From Streptomyces galbus (GTDB taxonomy: Bacteria > Actinomycetota > Actinomycetes > Streptomycetales > Streptomycetaceae): a stretch of DNA of 64,000 bases. Position 1 is the stretch's first letter. Each line of letters opens with the position of its first letter. Below the pieces are notes generated by a model. It ran no database searches. It was not told where the DNA came from and worked only from the letters and a program-made list of their open reading frames with translations. Both the position numbers and the translations under genes were made by a program. The stretch covers positions 78,700 to 142,699 of the forward strand of contig NZ_SZPR01000015.1 of NCBI RefSeq assembly GCF_005280195.1, in the 5' to 3' direction. Shown here one piece after another: positions 1 to 7,962 of this stretch.

Positions 1-41
1 CGGGCAGAGAGTAGACGACGGCAAGGGTCACGGGGCAGGGG

Positions 42-632
42 TCAGGCCTTCTGAGCCTTCTGGCGAGCCCGGTAAGCCCGCAAGTTGGCCGCGTTACCGC
101 ATGTCTTCACGTCATGCCAGACTCCGCTGTTGTTGCGCGAGCGGTCGTAGAAGGCTGTACGGCAGTAGGGATTGCGGCAGATCTTCAATCGGTGAGAGGT
201 CTCGGAGAGCTGCGCCTGCAGCAGCGCGGCGAAGAGCATGGAGAGCATCGTCCGCCACCCGGTACCGCGCGGCTCCATACGGACCTGTCCGTCGGTGTCC
301 ATGCGCAGTGTGGCCGCAGTGGTTCGGACAACTGCGGGTGCCGTCCGCATATCGGCTGGCCCTTCAGCGATCATCCGGCGCAGATCGTCCCGCAAGGCGC
401 GGAGCTCGACCAAGCCCACCACGTCGATCTCGACGGTGACGCCGGGCCCACCAGAGACGGCCGACCAATCCTGGACCGCCTGTGTCGCCCAATGCTGCGC
501 ACTCGCGAGGTCAGCGAGCAGATCAGGCAGCGGCGGTGCTCCAGCCGGCACAGTGTTGAGGAACTCTTGCACCAAGCCGAGGGTGCCAGGTGCGGTTTGC
601 AGCCCGTATCGTTGCGTAGCCTCCCAAGCCAT
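42..632 (-). CDS. CGNR zinc-finger domain protein
   Basis: Probable nucleic-acid-binding regulator of the CGNR zinc-finger (ABATE, stress-induced) family. The 196-residue protein has a poorly recognisable helical N-terminal part and a C-terminal finger with Cys152, Cys157, His173 and Cys178, followed by a basic tail (LRAYRARQK) suited to nucleic-acid contact. The family-defining tetrad CGNR reads CGNA here, so the Arg is replaced while flanking residues still fit. The ATG is preceded, eight bases away, by an AGGAGG-type ribosome site. A perfect inverted repeat abuts that site, which suggests tight control. It is transcribed alone at the window edge, and its target is not predictable. Confidence 0.8.
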   Translation of the reverse strand: MAWEATQRYGLQTAPGTLGLVQEFLNTVPAGAPPLPDLLADLASAQHWATQAVQDWSAVSGGPGVTVEIDVVGLVELRALRDDLRRMIAEGPADMRTAPAVVRTTAATLRMDTDGQVRMEPRGTGWRTMLSMLFAALLQAQLSETSHRLKICRNPYCRTAFYDRSRNNSGVWHDVKTCGNAANLRAYRARQKAQKA

Positions 633-647
633 GTTCCCGGCCTCCTC

Positions 648-666
648 CTGGTGACGTTGTCACCAG
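648..666. promoter_or_regulatory. Perfect palindrome abutting the RBS of the CGNR gene
   Basis: CTGGTGAC-GTT-GTCACCAG is a perfect 8-bp inverted repeat with a 3-base spacer. It overlaps the distal edge of the ribosome site of the gene starting at 632. The position and perfect dyad suit a repressor operator, perhaps for a TetR/MarR-size dimer or for the CGNR protein itself. The binding protein is unknown. Confidence 0.5.
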
Positions 667-933
667 TCTCGCACACAGGCCGACAGAACTTTGAAAGCTA
701 TGACCCTTACCCGGTCTGGTGGGGGAGAAGACTCACAAAGCGCCTACTACTGCTCCTTCCGGCAGACGGCGGATGAGTCGGTGCCTGTTTGATCGCCACC
801 CAACAGGATCGTCCGGCACTCGCCTGCCCCGAGTCGTGTAACCAAGCACCGGTGCGTGACCTCATGTGAGTGGGCGCAGACGCGATATTCCCTTGCCGGA
901 CGGGCAGACTGCGCGGATCGATCCTTCCTGAGG
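667..933. other. Intergenic stretch without a recognisable gene
   Basis: This lies between the CGNR gene promoter side and the 3' end of the PLP gene. I see no ORF with a ribosome site and no clear terminator. Promoter elements for the CGNR gene should lie just right of the palindrome at 648-666. Confidence 0.5.
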
Positions 934-2292
934 TCAGGTCCGCAGCGAGGAGAGCAGTGCGACCAGTGCGTCCATGTCTTCGGTGGTCGTGCGCCAGGAC
1001 GAGACGGATATGCGCATGACCGGATCACCCTGCCATCGGCTGGTGCCGAACCAGACCGCTCCTGACGACTGTGCGGCGGCGGTGATGCGGAGGGTCTCCT
1101 GCGGTGTGGCGGCCTTGGCGATGATTTGATTGAGCACTACACGGTTGACCACCGTGTATCCCGCAGCGCGCAGTCCTGCCGCGCCGTGCGAGGCGAGTGC
1201 CGTGGTCCGCTCGATGAGGTCGGCGACTCCATCGCGGCCCAGAGCGCGCAGTGCAGCCCACACGGGAACCCCTCTGGCCCGCCGCGAGAACTCCATGGTG
1301 CGGTTGCGTTGAGCATCATCATCGGCCTGCGTGTAAGTGGCGTCGGACGTCATCGTTGCCGTCAGTGCCGACGCGTCGCGGACAATTACCATGGCGGAGT
1401 CGTACGGAGTGTTGAGCCACTTGTGGCCGTCGACCGTCCAACTGTCCGCCGCATCGACACCGACGGTCAGGGCTGCGTGGGCTGATGCGCGGGCCCAGAG
1501 CCCGAAGGCACCATCGACATGCACCCATGCTCCTGCTGCCCGGGCCGCCGGAATGATGGAGGAGAACGGATCGAATTCCCCGGTGTTGACCTCCCCTGCC
1601 TGGAGGATGACGATCGTGCGCTCGTCGAGCTCGGGCATCTGAGCGGGGTCGATGCGCCCGTGCTCGTCGACCGGCGCCACAATGACGTCGTCGGTTCCGA
1701 AGCCGAGCACCCTCAGCGCCTTCTTGACGACTACGTGGACGAGCGCGGATGTCACGATCCGCAGAGGCGGTGCGGCGCGAAGGCCTCGTCGGTCGAGGTC
1801 CCAGCCATGACGCGCCAGCAGTGTACGACGGGCGGAGGCGAGTGCGATGAGTGTGCCGGAGGTGGCGCTGGTGACGAAGCCGACAGCGCTTTCGCGCGGT
1901 AGATCCAGAATCTCCAGCAGCCATCGTGCAGCCGTCTTCTCGACCGCGGCGCCCACGGGTGAGGTCACCTGTCCCAGCGCACCGTTGTCCCACGCGAGCA
2001 CAAGCCGGTCGGCTGCTGCTGCTACCGGAAGGGTTGCTCCCACAACGAACCCGAAGTAGCGGGAGCCATTGCTCTCGACCGCAGCCGGCGAACCGGCATC
2101 GTCGAGCAGCGCCAGGGTCGAGGCGTCTCCCAGCCCGCGGGCCGGAAGCTCCTCCTCGAACTGGCTCAGCCCTTCGAGCGAGTCCGAGGAGGGGAAGACC
2201 GGCCGGTGTCCGATACCCGCCGTGTAGGCGCGAGCGCGCCGATCAGCCTCCGTGAGAAGGGCGATCTCCTGCTCGATGTTGTCGTGCAGCAT
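934..2292 (-). CDS. PLP-dependent group II decarboxylase-like protein
   Basis: Fold-type I pyridoxal-phosphate enzyme of the group II amino-acid decarboxylase/aspartate aminotransferase superfamily. The cofactor-binding lysine is Lys291 in TVDGHKWLNTPYD, the classic decarboxylase context, and HVDGAFGLWA supplies the Asp that pairs with the pyridine nitrogen. Length (452 aa) fits the family. I chose the ATG at 2292 because GAGAGG lies seven bases upstream; an in-frame ATG at 2322 lacks a site. It is the third gene of a TetR-led operon, 57 bases after the preceding gene. Such enzymes decarboxylate aromatic or acidic amino acids, but the substrate cannot be read here. Confidence 0.85.
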   Translation of the reverse strand: MLHDNIEQEIALLTEADRRARAYTAGIGHRPVFPSSDSLEGLSQFEEELPARGLGDASTLALLDDAGSPAAVESNGSRYFGFVVGATLPVAAAADRLVLAWDNGALGQVTSPVGAAVEKTAARWLLEILDLPRESAVGFVTSATSGTLIALASARRTLLARHGWDLDRRGLRAAPPLRIVTSALVHVVVKKALRVLGFGTDDVIVAPVDEHGRIDPAQMPELDERTIVILQAGEVNTGEFDPFSSIIPAARAAGAWVHVDGAFGLWARASAHAALTVGVDAADSWTVDGHKWLNTPYDSAMVIVRDASALTATMTSDATYTQADDDAQRNRTMEFSRRARGVPVWAALRALGRDGVADLIERTTALASHGAAGLRAAGYTVVNRVVLNQIIAKAATPQETLRITAAAQSSGAVWFGTSRWQGDPVMRISVSSWRTTTEDMDALVALLSSLRT

Positions 2293-2349
2293 GGTCAGCC
2301 TCTCTGGGGAATGGGTGTCCAAGAAGCAGTCGGCACCGGCCGGTGGACA

Positions 2350-3081
2350 TCAGCGCTCGAGGCGGACGTCCGTGACGTCCAGCAGAATCGCGGCCGCTTC
2401 GTGAATGGCCGTGTTGTCGTCCCTGCGCAGCAGCACGCGTCGACGTGTCGGCACGATCAGACCACCGAAGTTCTGGTGCTCACTGGTGTAGTGGGCCACC
2501 GGCGGATTGCCGTTGACATCGGGGGAGTAGTCCATGCGCCGCTGCAGGCCGGTCTCGGCGTCGAAGTAATAGGTCTGCACCGAGTTGTGCGTGGGAAGGA
2601 AGGAGTCGGGGAAAGTGACCTCCAGCCGACGCCAGGTCTCGCCCGCCTCGCTCCACGGCTCCACCTCGCGTGTGGTGATGCCCGGCAGAGTGAACAGGTA
2701 GGGCTCCAGGAGGTACATGCGCGTGGCGTACGAGATGAAGTAGCCGGTCTGAGCTGCCGTCCACTGCGTGTCACCGGCGAAGCCGGCCATGCTGGCACGA
2801 GGGCGGTCCAGCTCCTCAACCACCGATCCGTCGGTCCGTGTGATGACAACCCGGTCGTCCTCTGCGTCGAAGGACAGGGACTGCCCCTCGCCGAACGGGC
2901 TCATCTCAATGTGGCGACGACGCAGGTCCGCGGTGACCTCCTCGACGCCCAGCAGATCGGGCTGTCCCTTGTACGCCCAGAAGCCTCCCCTCACGTGCAC
3001 CGTCGCGCTCACGCGAGACGCCTCTTCCCACAGCTTGAGACCGCCGTGCTTTTCGATCACGAAATTGATCAGGTCGCTCAT
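2350..3081 (-). CDS. Conserved protein of unknown function, paralogue of 9362-10081
   Basis: A 243-residue soluble protein with no signal peptide or membrane helix. I do not recognise a named family; the beta-rich pattern could be a LolA-like or lipocalin-like ligand-binding fold (inference). It is clearly homologous to the gene at 9362-10081. Both begin with a (M/V)xDLxxxxxxxxGG segment and share EPYxxTLPG, then PWxExGxxWRRL, and a late QxxYxDxxxGLxRRxDY stretch. The ATG at 3081 has GGGAG seven bases upstream; an ATG at 3087 overlaps the TetR stop as ATGA, so the two genes are translationally coupled. Co-regulation with TetR and a PLP decarboxylase suggests a role in handling a small molecule. 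Confidence 0.75.
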   Translation of the reverse strand: MSDLINFVIEKHGGLKLWEEASRVSATVHVRGGFWAYKGQPDLLGVEEVTADLRRRHIEMSPFGEGQSLSFDAEDDRVVITRTDGSVVEELDRPRASMAGFAGDTQWTAAQTGYFISYATRMYLLEPYLFTLPGITTREVEPWSEAGETWRRLEVTFPDSFLPTHNSVQTYYFDAETGLQRRMDYSPDVNGNPPVAHYTSEHQNFGGLIVPTRRRVLLRRDDNTAIHEAAAILLDVTDVRLER

Positions 3082-3083
3082 TG

Positions 3084-3734
3084 TCATTCTCCCTGTGCTG
3101 GCCCTTGGGCCTTGGGTGGTTTGGTGTCGAGCAGGGCTTGGCGGGCCTGGCTGAGGAAGCGCTCCGAGAGAGGCGAGCCGACTGTCGCTCGGGAGAGCAT
3201 CAGCCCGCCGACCATGGTGCAAAGTGTCGCCACAGCTTCATCGGACAGGTCGCCGCTCCGGGAGCGGGCTTCGCTGTCCGTCTCCGGCGTGGGGTCCGTC
3301 GCAGCGCCCCCGATCCAGGCCGTCAGCTCCCTAACACCGCGGACATAGTGGTCCTTGGTGTCTTCGCCCAGTTGCCCGCGCACGACGTCCGCTGCGAAGC
3401 CGGATGCCGGACAGCCGGCAGCCAGATCGTCACGGTGCGCCGGCGAAAGGTAGTAGTCGATCAGTGCCGCTCTGGCGGCTTCATGATCTCCGTTGTTGGC
3501 AACCATGAAATCGTCGAGTCGGCGCCGGAGGTCTTCGAATGCTTGATCAGTTGCTTCGCTGATCAGCGCCTCCTTCGACGGGAAGTGCTTGTAGAAGCCT
3601 CCATTGGTGAGGCCGACCTCGGCGGTGACCTCCGACAGGCTCACTCCTGTACCGCGTTGCCTGAACAGTCTGGAAGCCGCTGCGACCACATCACGTCGGG
3701 TCTGGGCTGCCCGTTCACGCGAGACGCGAGGCAT
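3084..3734 (-). CDS. TetR family transcriptional regulator
   Basis: A 216-residue TetR-type repressor. The N-terminal helix-turn-helix is clear, with TAEVGLTNGGFYKHFPSK as the recognition segment at about residues 36-53. The C-terminal ligand-binding part contains AGCPASGFAADV, typical of one TetR_C subgroup. The ATG at 3734 is preceded by GGGAGG. A perfect 8+8 palindrome lies 23-44 bases upstream of the start, so autoregulation is expected. Its stop overlaps the next gene (ATGA), giving an operon TetR - unknown protein - PLP decarboxylase. The effector ligand is unknown. Confidence 0.93.
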   Translation of the reverse strand: MPRVSRERAAQTRRDVVAAASRLFRQRGTGVSLSEVTAEVGLTNGGFYKHFPSKEALISEATDQAFEDLRRRLDDFMVANNGDHEAARAALIDYYLSPAHRDDLAAGCPASGFAADVVRGQLGEDTKDHYVRGVRELTAWIGGAATDPTPETDSEARSRSGDLSDEAVATLCTMVGGLMLSRATVGSPLSERFLSQARQALLDTKPPKAQGPAQGE

Positions 3735-3756
3735 CTAGCACCTCCCTGCTGGTGTC

Positions 3757-3778
3757 TTAGATTATCACCGTAATCTAA
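3757..3778. promoter_or_regulatory. Probable TetR operator (perfect 8-bp inverted repeat)
   Basis: TTAGATTA-N6-TAATCTAA is an exact inverted repeat with spacer TCACCG, directly upstream of the TetR gene. It is strikingly AT-rich against its surroundings. Position, symmetry and 22-base length are those of a TetR autoregulatory operator. I found no second copy elsewhere in the window by eye. Confidence 0.75.
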
Positions 3779-4036
3779 ACGCGGCGTACCTGCAAGCCCG
3801 CAACCCCTCCTTGTGCTCGATCGATGCGAAGCGCCTACACCTCTGTTCTTCGGCGACAGGCTGAAGGTTGCGGCGGGACGTACGGCAGGCTCCATGGCCT
3901 CGCGACCGGTGTGTACTGCCATCCGGTGGTCGATCTAGGTGTATCTGTCGCAACTCAGGCTAGTCGACATGGATGTATTAGGTTTGGATATGTCAATATT
4001 GGGAGGAGTGGTGGTGTCGCCTTAACTTGATGAGTC

Positions 4037-4384
4037 ATGATCACGGTCGCGGTGCTCGGTACCCTTGACGGACCGCGGCATCCGGACGGCACGCGACGTT
4101 CGGCAAGGCATCCCGGACCATCGCAGGTGCGGGTGACCATCGACGCAGCGCCACTCAACCCCTCAGACTTCCTGCTGATCGAGGGCCAGTACCCCCTCCG
4201 GCCGCAACTGCCCTCTCCTGGGGGGCGTCGGAAGCCGCCAAGACCAGCAAGACCTGGTGGCGGCACTGGAGAACGCCAGCCTGCGCCCCGTCATCGACCA
4301 CAGCTACCCCATCGACGAACTGCCGCATGGGCTTGACTGCTTCGACTCAGGGGCTCACCTGGGCAAGGCGTCATCGAGTTCTGA
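4037..4384 (+). pseudogene. Decayed quinone oxidoreductase (MDR) remnant
   Basis: Two fragments of an MDR reductase related to the intact gene at 5689. The 5' fragment encodes VRVTIDAAPLNPSDFLLIEG, matching VRIRVESAPLNPSDFMLIDG of the intact copy. In another frame the 3' fragment encodes LRPVIDHSYPIDELPHGL and DSGAHLGK, the usual C-terminus. About 200 codons of the Rossmann core are missing at roughly 4215-4235. Restoring one base near 4361 would make the end read GK-x-VIEF-stop at 4382-4384, so an additional single-base deletion is likely. Internal deletion plus two frame changes make it non-functional. The surrounding DNA (3779-4036) is relatively AT-rich with no other gene. Confidence 0.8.
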
Positions 4385-4495
4385 GACGCCGGGCTCAGTA
4401 CGCCAAGGAGTGAAGCGTGGCCCCCTTGCATCCGCAGGCCGGGCGATGCAGGCGGCGGCCCGGACGGACGGGTACTCGACGGCCGAACGCTGGTT

Positions 4496-4508
4496 GATTC
4501 AATGAATC
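4496..4508. promoter_or_regulatory. Short palindrome upstream of the MBL hydrolase
   Basis: GATTCA-A-TGAATC is an exact 6-bp inverted repeat with a one-base centre, in an AT-rich patch 155 bases upstream of the MBL gene. A TTGACT hexamer follows at 4517. It could be an operator with a promoter, but no matching regulator is adjacent. Confidence 0.3.
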
Positions 4509-4662
4509 GTACCGTGATTGACTCTGTCGTGAGCGAGGCCTCCGGAGTGCTCCGCTACTTCCGGTGCTCCATCCGGGACAGCCTCCGCGTTGCCTCACCC
4601 GCGATACCGCCTTGGTCGGCGCCTCCCCTGGCCGGCCGGGGCCTTTACTGAGGACACCGCAC

Positions 4663-5349
4663 ATGCATCAGATGATCGCTCCGGGAATCACTCAGATCGC
4701 CACGACCAAGCGGGACAACGCCTTCCTCGTCGAGGGCGACGACGGTTTCACCCTTGTCGACGTCGGCTGGGCCAGAGCCCCGGTGGCTCTCCTCAAGGCG
4801 GTGGCGGACCTGGGCCGAAAGCCGTCGGACATCCGCCGCGTCGTCCTCACCCATGCCCACCCCGACCACGTCCAGGGCGCGGCGGAGTTGCAGCGTCGTC
4901 TGCACGCGCGGATCCTCATCCATCCCGCGGACCTGCCGTGGCTGGAAGTCGGCCGTGTCCCGCCCGCCGGCAGGTCCGGTTGCGCCGGGCGCCTCCTCGA
5001 TCGCTTGCCGAAACTGCATTGGACCCCCTTCTCGGCAGACGGGACGGTCTCCGACGGTGAGGTCCTGGACGGCTCCGGCGGCTTGCGCGTCGTTCATACG
5101 CCTGGCCACACACCCGGGCACATCGTGCTGTGCCACGAGCCGACAGGAACCGCTCTCATGGGTGACGCAGTTTTCCATCGCGGTGGCCTTGCCGTGGGCC
5201 CGGCGGCTCTCGCCGCCGACCCCGCTTTGCGCATCGACAGCCTGGGCAGACTTCCCCACGGCCTGCGAACCGCCGGCTTCGCGCACGGAACCCCATTGAG
5301 GGGCGCCGGCATTGAGGCCTTCTACCGATTCCTCTCGGACCTCACCTGA
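4663..5349 (+). CDS. MBL-fold metallo-hydrolase
   Basis: A 228-residue metallo-beta-lactamase-fold hydrolase, probably cytoplasmic. The metal-binding HxHxDH motif is intact as HAHPDH at residues 64-69. GHTPGH follows near residue 150 and the bridging Asp occurs in LMGDAVF. The N-terminal DNAFLVEGDDGFTLVDVG is the standard opening strand of glyoxalase II/lactonase-like members. The ATG at 4663 has GAGGA eight bases upstream; reading from earlier in-frame starts adds a proline-rich tail without homology. It stands alone between an MDR pseudogene and an MDR gene. The substrate (thioester, lactone or similar) cannot be told. Confidence 0.9.
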   Translation: MHQMIAPGITQIATTKRDNAFLVEGDDGFTLVDVGWARAPVALLKAVADLGRKPSDIRRVVLTHAHPDHVQGAAELQRRLHARILIHPADLPWLEVGRVPPAGRSGCAGRLLDRLPKLHWTPFSADGTVSDGEVLDGSGGLRVVHTPGHTPGHIVLCHEPTGTALMGDAVFHRGGLAVGPAALAADPALRIDSLGRLPHGLRTAGFAHGTPLRGAGIEAFYRFLSDLT

Positions 5350-5688
5350 CTGCGCGGTGCTGCGCGGAGATCGTCTACGTCCTGTGCGAGGCCGCAGTGG
5401 GTGACGTGCTGGCGACATCTGCAGAACTGGGCCATCCCCCGACATCTGCGTAACGCCGCCGGTAGCCGGCCTTGAACTGGTGGGGGAGTAAAACATAGCC
5501 AACAGCGTTTGACTTGCGTTGACTCGTGGTTCAGGGTGAAAGGGCTGGCGCTCCGTGCCCTCTCTCCAGCCGGGCATGACACTGCCTGCGGTGGCCGGCC
5601 ACCGTACGAGGCGCACGGCTGTCGGAAGTCTGCCCCGCTCCCTTGGCTCACCGCTGTCCAGGCCCGGCCATGACATTGAAGAGGTCCC
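5350..5688. other. 339-bp intergenic region upstream of the MDR gene
   Basis: There is no convincing gene. A nine-base direct repeat GACATCTGC occurs at about 5414 and 5439. Two TTGACT hexamers at 5509 and 5519, ten bases apart, are the best promoter -35 candidates; a matching -10 is poor. Confidence 0.35.
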
Positions 5689-6690
5689 ATGAAATCAGTC
5701 CGATTTACCGCATACGGGTCACCCGAATCCGTTTTCTTGGCGGATGTGGACGTGCCGCGGCCCGGCCCCCGGGAAGTGCGCATACGGGTCGAGTCCGCCC
5801 CCCTCAACCCGTCGGACTTCATGCTGATCGACGGTATATACGCCTACCGCCCGCCTCTGCCGTCTGCGACCGGTGCAGAAGGCGTCGGCACTGTCGTGGA
5901 GACCGGCGACGACGTCACTCTCACCGCAGTCGGCGATCGCGTTCTGATACTTCCCTCGCAGCGGCAGGGGACCTGGCAGGAGGAGCATGTCGTCGACGAA
6001 CGTCTCACCGTGCCGATCAAGCGCCAGGTGGATACGGACCAGTTGGCCACCGTGGGCATCAATGGTGCGACCGCGCATCTGCTGTTGCGCTATGGAGGGC
6101 AGATGGCGCCCGGAACCTGGATCGCTCAGACCGCGGCCAACTCCAACGTTGGGCTTTTCGTCATTGCCCTGGCCCGGAAGGCAGGCCTACGCACCCTCAA
6201 CATCGTGCGACGAAGCGAGGCGGTGCAACCCCTTCTCGACGCCGGCGCGGATATCGTGCTTGTCAGCGGCGATAACCTCCAGGGCGAAGTGGCTGAGGTG
6301 CTGGCCGATCAGCGGCTCGCCCTCGCTCTCGACGGCGTGGGAGGCCTGGCGACGCAGCCCCTAGCCCCGTTCATGGCGCGGGAGGCAAGTATCGTCAACT
6401 ATGCGGCGCCCAGCCGTGAAGCCGTGGCCGTGCACCCCATGTACCTCAACTTCAAGAACCTGCACGTCCACGGGTTCTGGATGCACAACTGGCTGGACTA
6501 CGCACCTCGCGAGGAAATCGTGCAGGTCTACGACCACATCATCGACCTTGTTGCCGACGGCGTGCTCTCTACCCCGATCGAAGCACGATACGACCTGACC
6601 GATTACATCCGGGCCATGACACACGCCAGAGCCGTCGGACGCCATGGGAAGATCCTCTTCAGACCTGCCGGCACCAGCAACGCCCGGTGA
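5689..6690 (+). CDS. Zinc-less MDR oxidoreductase, enoyl reductase/quinone reductase-like
   Basis: NADPH-dependent medium-chain reductase of the MECR/ETR-like or quinone-oxidoreductase group, 333 aa. The N-terminal GroES-like domain carries the group signature APLNPSDFMLIDG and a GAEGVG turn. The Rossmann segment TAANSNVGLFVIALARKAG (about residues 148-166) has the AxxSxVG form seen in enoyl-thioester reductases instead of GxGxxG. No structural or catalytic zinc ligands are evident. The ATG has GAAGAGG seven to eight bases upstream. It probably reduces an activated C=C bond or a quinone. A broken relative lies at 4037-4384, so this segment once carried two. Confidence 0.88.
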   Translation: MKSVRFTAYGSPESVFLADVDVPRPGPREVRIRVESAPLNPSDFMLIDGIYAYRPPLPSATGAEGVGTVVETGDDVTLTAVGDRVLILPSQRQGTWQEEHVVDERLTVPIKRQVDTDQLATVGINGATAHLLLRYGGQMAPGTWIAQTAANSNVGLFVIALARKAGLRTLNIVRRSEAVQPLLDAGADIVLVSGDNLQGEVAEVLADQRLALALDGVGGLATQPLAPFMAREASIVNYAAPSREAVAVHPMYLNFKNLHVHGFWMHNWLDYAPREEIVQVYDHIIDLVADGVLSTPIEARYDLTDYIRAMTHARAVGRHGKILFRPAGTSNAR

Positions 6691-6763
6691 CAGTCGGCGC
6701 CCCACGCCTGGCTATCCGCCGCATTATGACAAGGGTGCGAGAGCGCCGATCGAAAGGAGCGAC

Positions 6764-7438
6764 ATGGCCGCAGAGGACGTAAGGCTCGCGGTGTACAAGG
6801 GATTCGCCCGCACTGGTCAGGCACCGCAGACCGACACCTTGGCTGCCACCACTGGTTTGTCGACAGATGAGGTTCGGTCCGCCCTTGAGCAACTGCACGG
6901 CAGCAGGGACATCGTTCTGGACCCGTCGGACCGCGAACGCATCGTCATGGCACACCCCTTTTCCAGCATCCCCATGCACTTCTCCGTGATGGGGCCGGAC
7001 ACCCTGTGGTGGGGCGGCTGCGCATGGGACTCCTTCGCTATCCCGCATCTCCTGGAGTGGCTGCCCGAGGTCCTTGTCGCAACGCGCTGCCCCTTTTGTG
7101 CCACGCCGCATGCCTGGACCGTGACCGCGAAGGAACCCCCGCAGGGCAACCAGGTTGCTCACTTCCTCACACCGGCTGATCATGTATGGGACAACGTGAT
7201 CCATACCTGCGAGAATCAGCGCCTGTTCTGCTCTGTCGACTGCGTCGAGGGCTGGCTGGAGCGCACGGGTCAGCAGCGTGGCTACGTCATGGACCTGGGG
7301 ACGCTGTGGCGATTGGCCCGCGGCTGGTATGCGGGTCGTCTCAGCCACGGTTATCAACGGCGCGATCCTGCCTCTGCTGCGGCCTACTTTGCTTCGGTTG
7401 GGTTGCGAGGCCCGTTCTGGGGGCTGCCCGAGGACTGA
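6764..7438 (+). CDS. Alkylmercury lyase (MerB)-like protein
   Basis: A 224-residue protein of the organomercurial lyase family. An N-terminal winged-helix part (residues about 1-60) is followed by the core. Cys86 and Asp89 in GGCAWDSFAIP correspond to the MerB catalytic pair Cys96/Asp99, and Cys156 in LFCSVDC matches Cys159. Two extra cysteines (RCPFC, 109-112) are present. The ATG at 6764 has GGAG five bases upstream. No merA, merR or merT is visible in the window, so it is an orphan. It may be a true C-Hg lyase or one of the many MerB-like proteins, possibly metal-sensing, of unknown activity. Confidence 0.8.
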   Translation: MAAEDVRLAVYKGFARTGQAPQTDTLAATTGLSTDEVRSALEQLHGSRDIVLDPSDRERIVMAHPFSSIPMHFSVMGPDTLWWGGCAWDSFAIPHLLEWLPEVLVATRCPFCATPHAWTVTAKEPPQGNQVAHFLTPADHVWDNVIHTCENQRLFCSVDCVEGWLERTGQQRGYVMDLGTLWRLARGWYAGRLSHGYQRRDPASAAAYFASVGLRGPFWGLPED

Positions 7439-7922
7439 TTGATGGTCACCGTGGCAGCAGCCGCGGTGCGCTACCAGTGGGCGTGCCGACCGTCCCGATC
7501 GATGCGATCCGCATGCCGACAAGAGGTCGTGCACGCAACGTACCGCTGTAGGTGCCGGACTGAGAGGTGTCGGTGCCGGGGGCGCGGAAGAAGTGGGGCC
7601 CGGATGCCTCCCGCCTCACCGCCGGCGCGGTCCACAGCGGCCCGACGGCCCATCTGCCCCCGAGCTCGCCCACACCGTCACCAGCTCCGCGGCCCGCGCC
7701 TTCACCGACGTCGTCGCTCGCCGGCGGTGTCACCCCGCTCGTCATGGCGATCCCCACAGCCCTCTTCGTGCGTCACTGCACTGATCCGGTCGCCTGAACC
7801 GTGTACAGGGGCAGCACGGAGCAACGGCGACCCGTGGTCGTCGTAGTCGAGTTCTGGTGCGGACGACCCCGCAGGGAATCCGGCGGTTGACGGACGAGGG
7901 TAGGAAGCTACCCGGCGTATGC
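7439..7922. other. 484-bp stretch without a supportable gene
   Basis: Several open frames exist on both strands, but none has both a ribosome site and recognisable protein character. The GC-rich part (7600-7720) reads as low-complexity Pro/Ser in one frame. It may contain degraded coding sequence, but I could not identify a parent. Confidence 0.4.
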
Positions 7923-7954
7923 GTGTGGCGCTCCGGGCCGTCGGAGCGCCACAC
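7923..7954 (-). terminator. Strong hairpin terminator after the SDR gene
   Basis: An exact 13-bp stem (7923-7935 with 7942-7954) encloses a six-base GGCCGT loop. It begins eight bases beyond the stop codon of the minus-strand SDR gene. There is no T-tract, which is usual for Streptomyces hairpin terminators. Confidence 0.8.
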
Positions 7955-7962
7955 CGTGATGG

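Noticed and set aside
7439..7797. Several overlapping frames that might be a degraded transporter or enzyme
   Set aside because: No frame shows a sustained family pattern; I could not name a parent, so no pseudogene is called.
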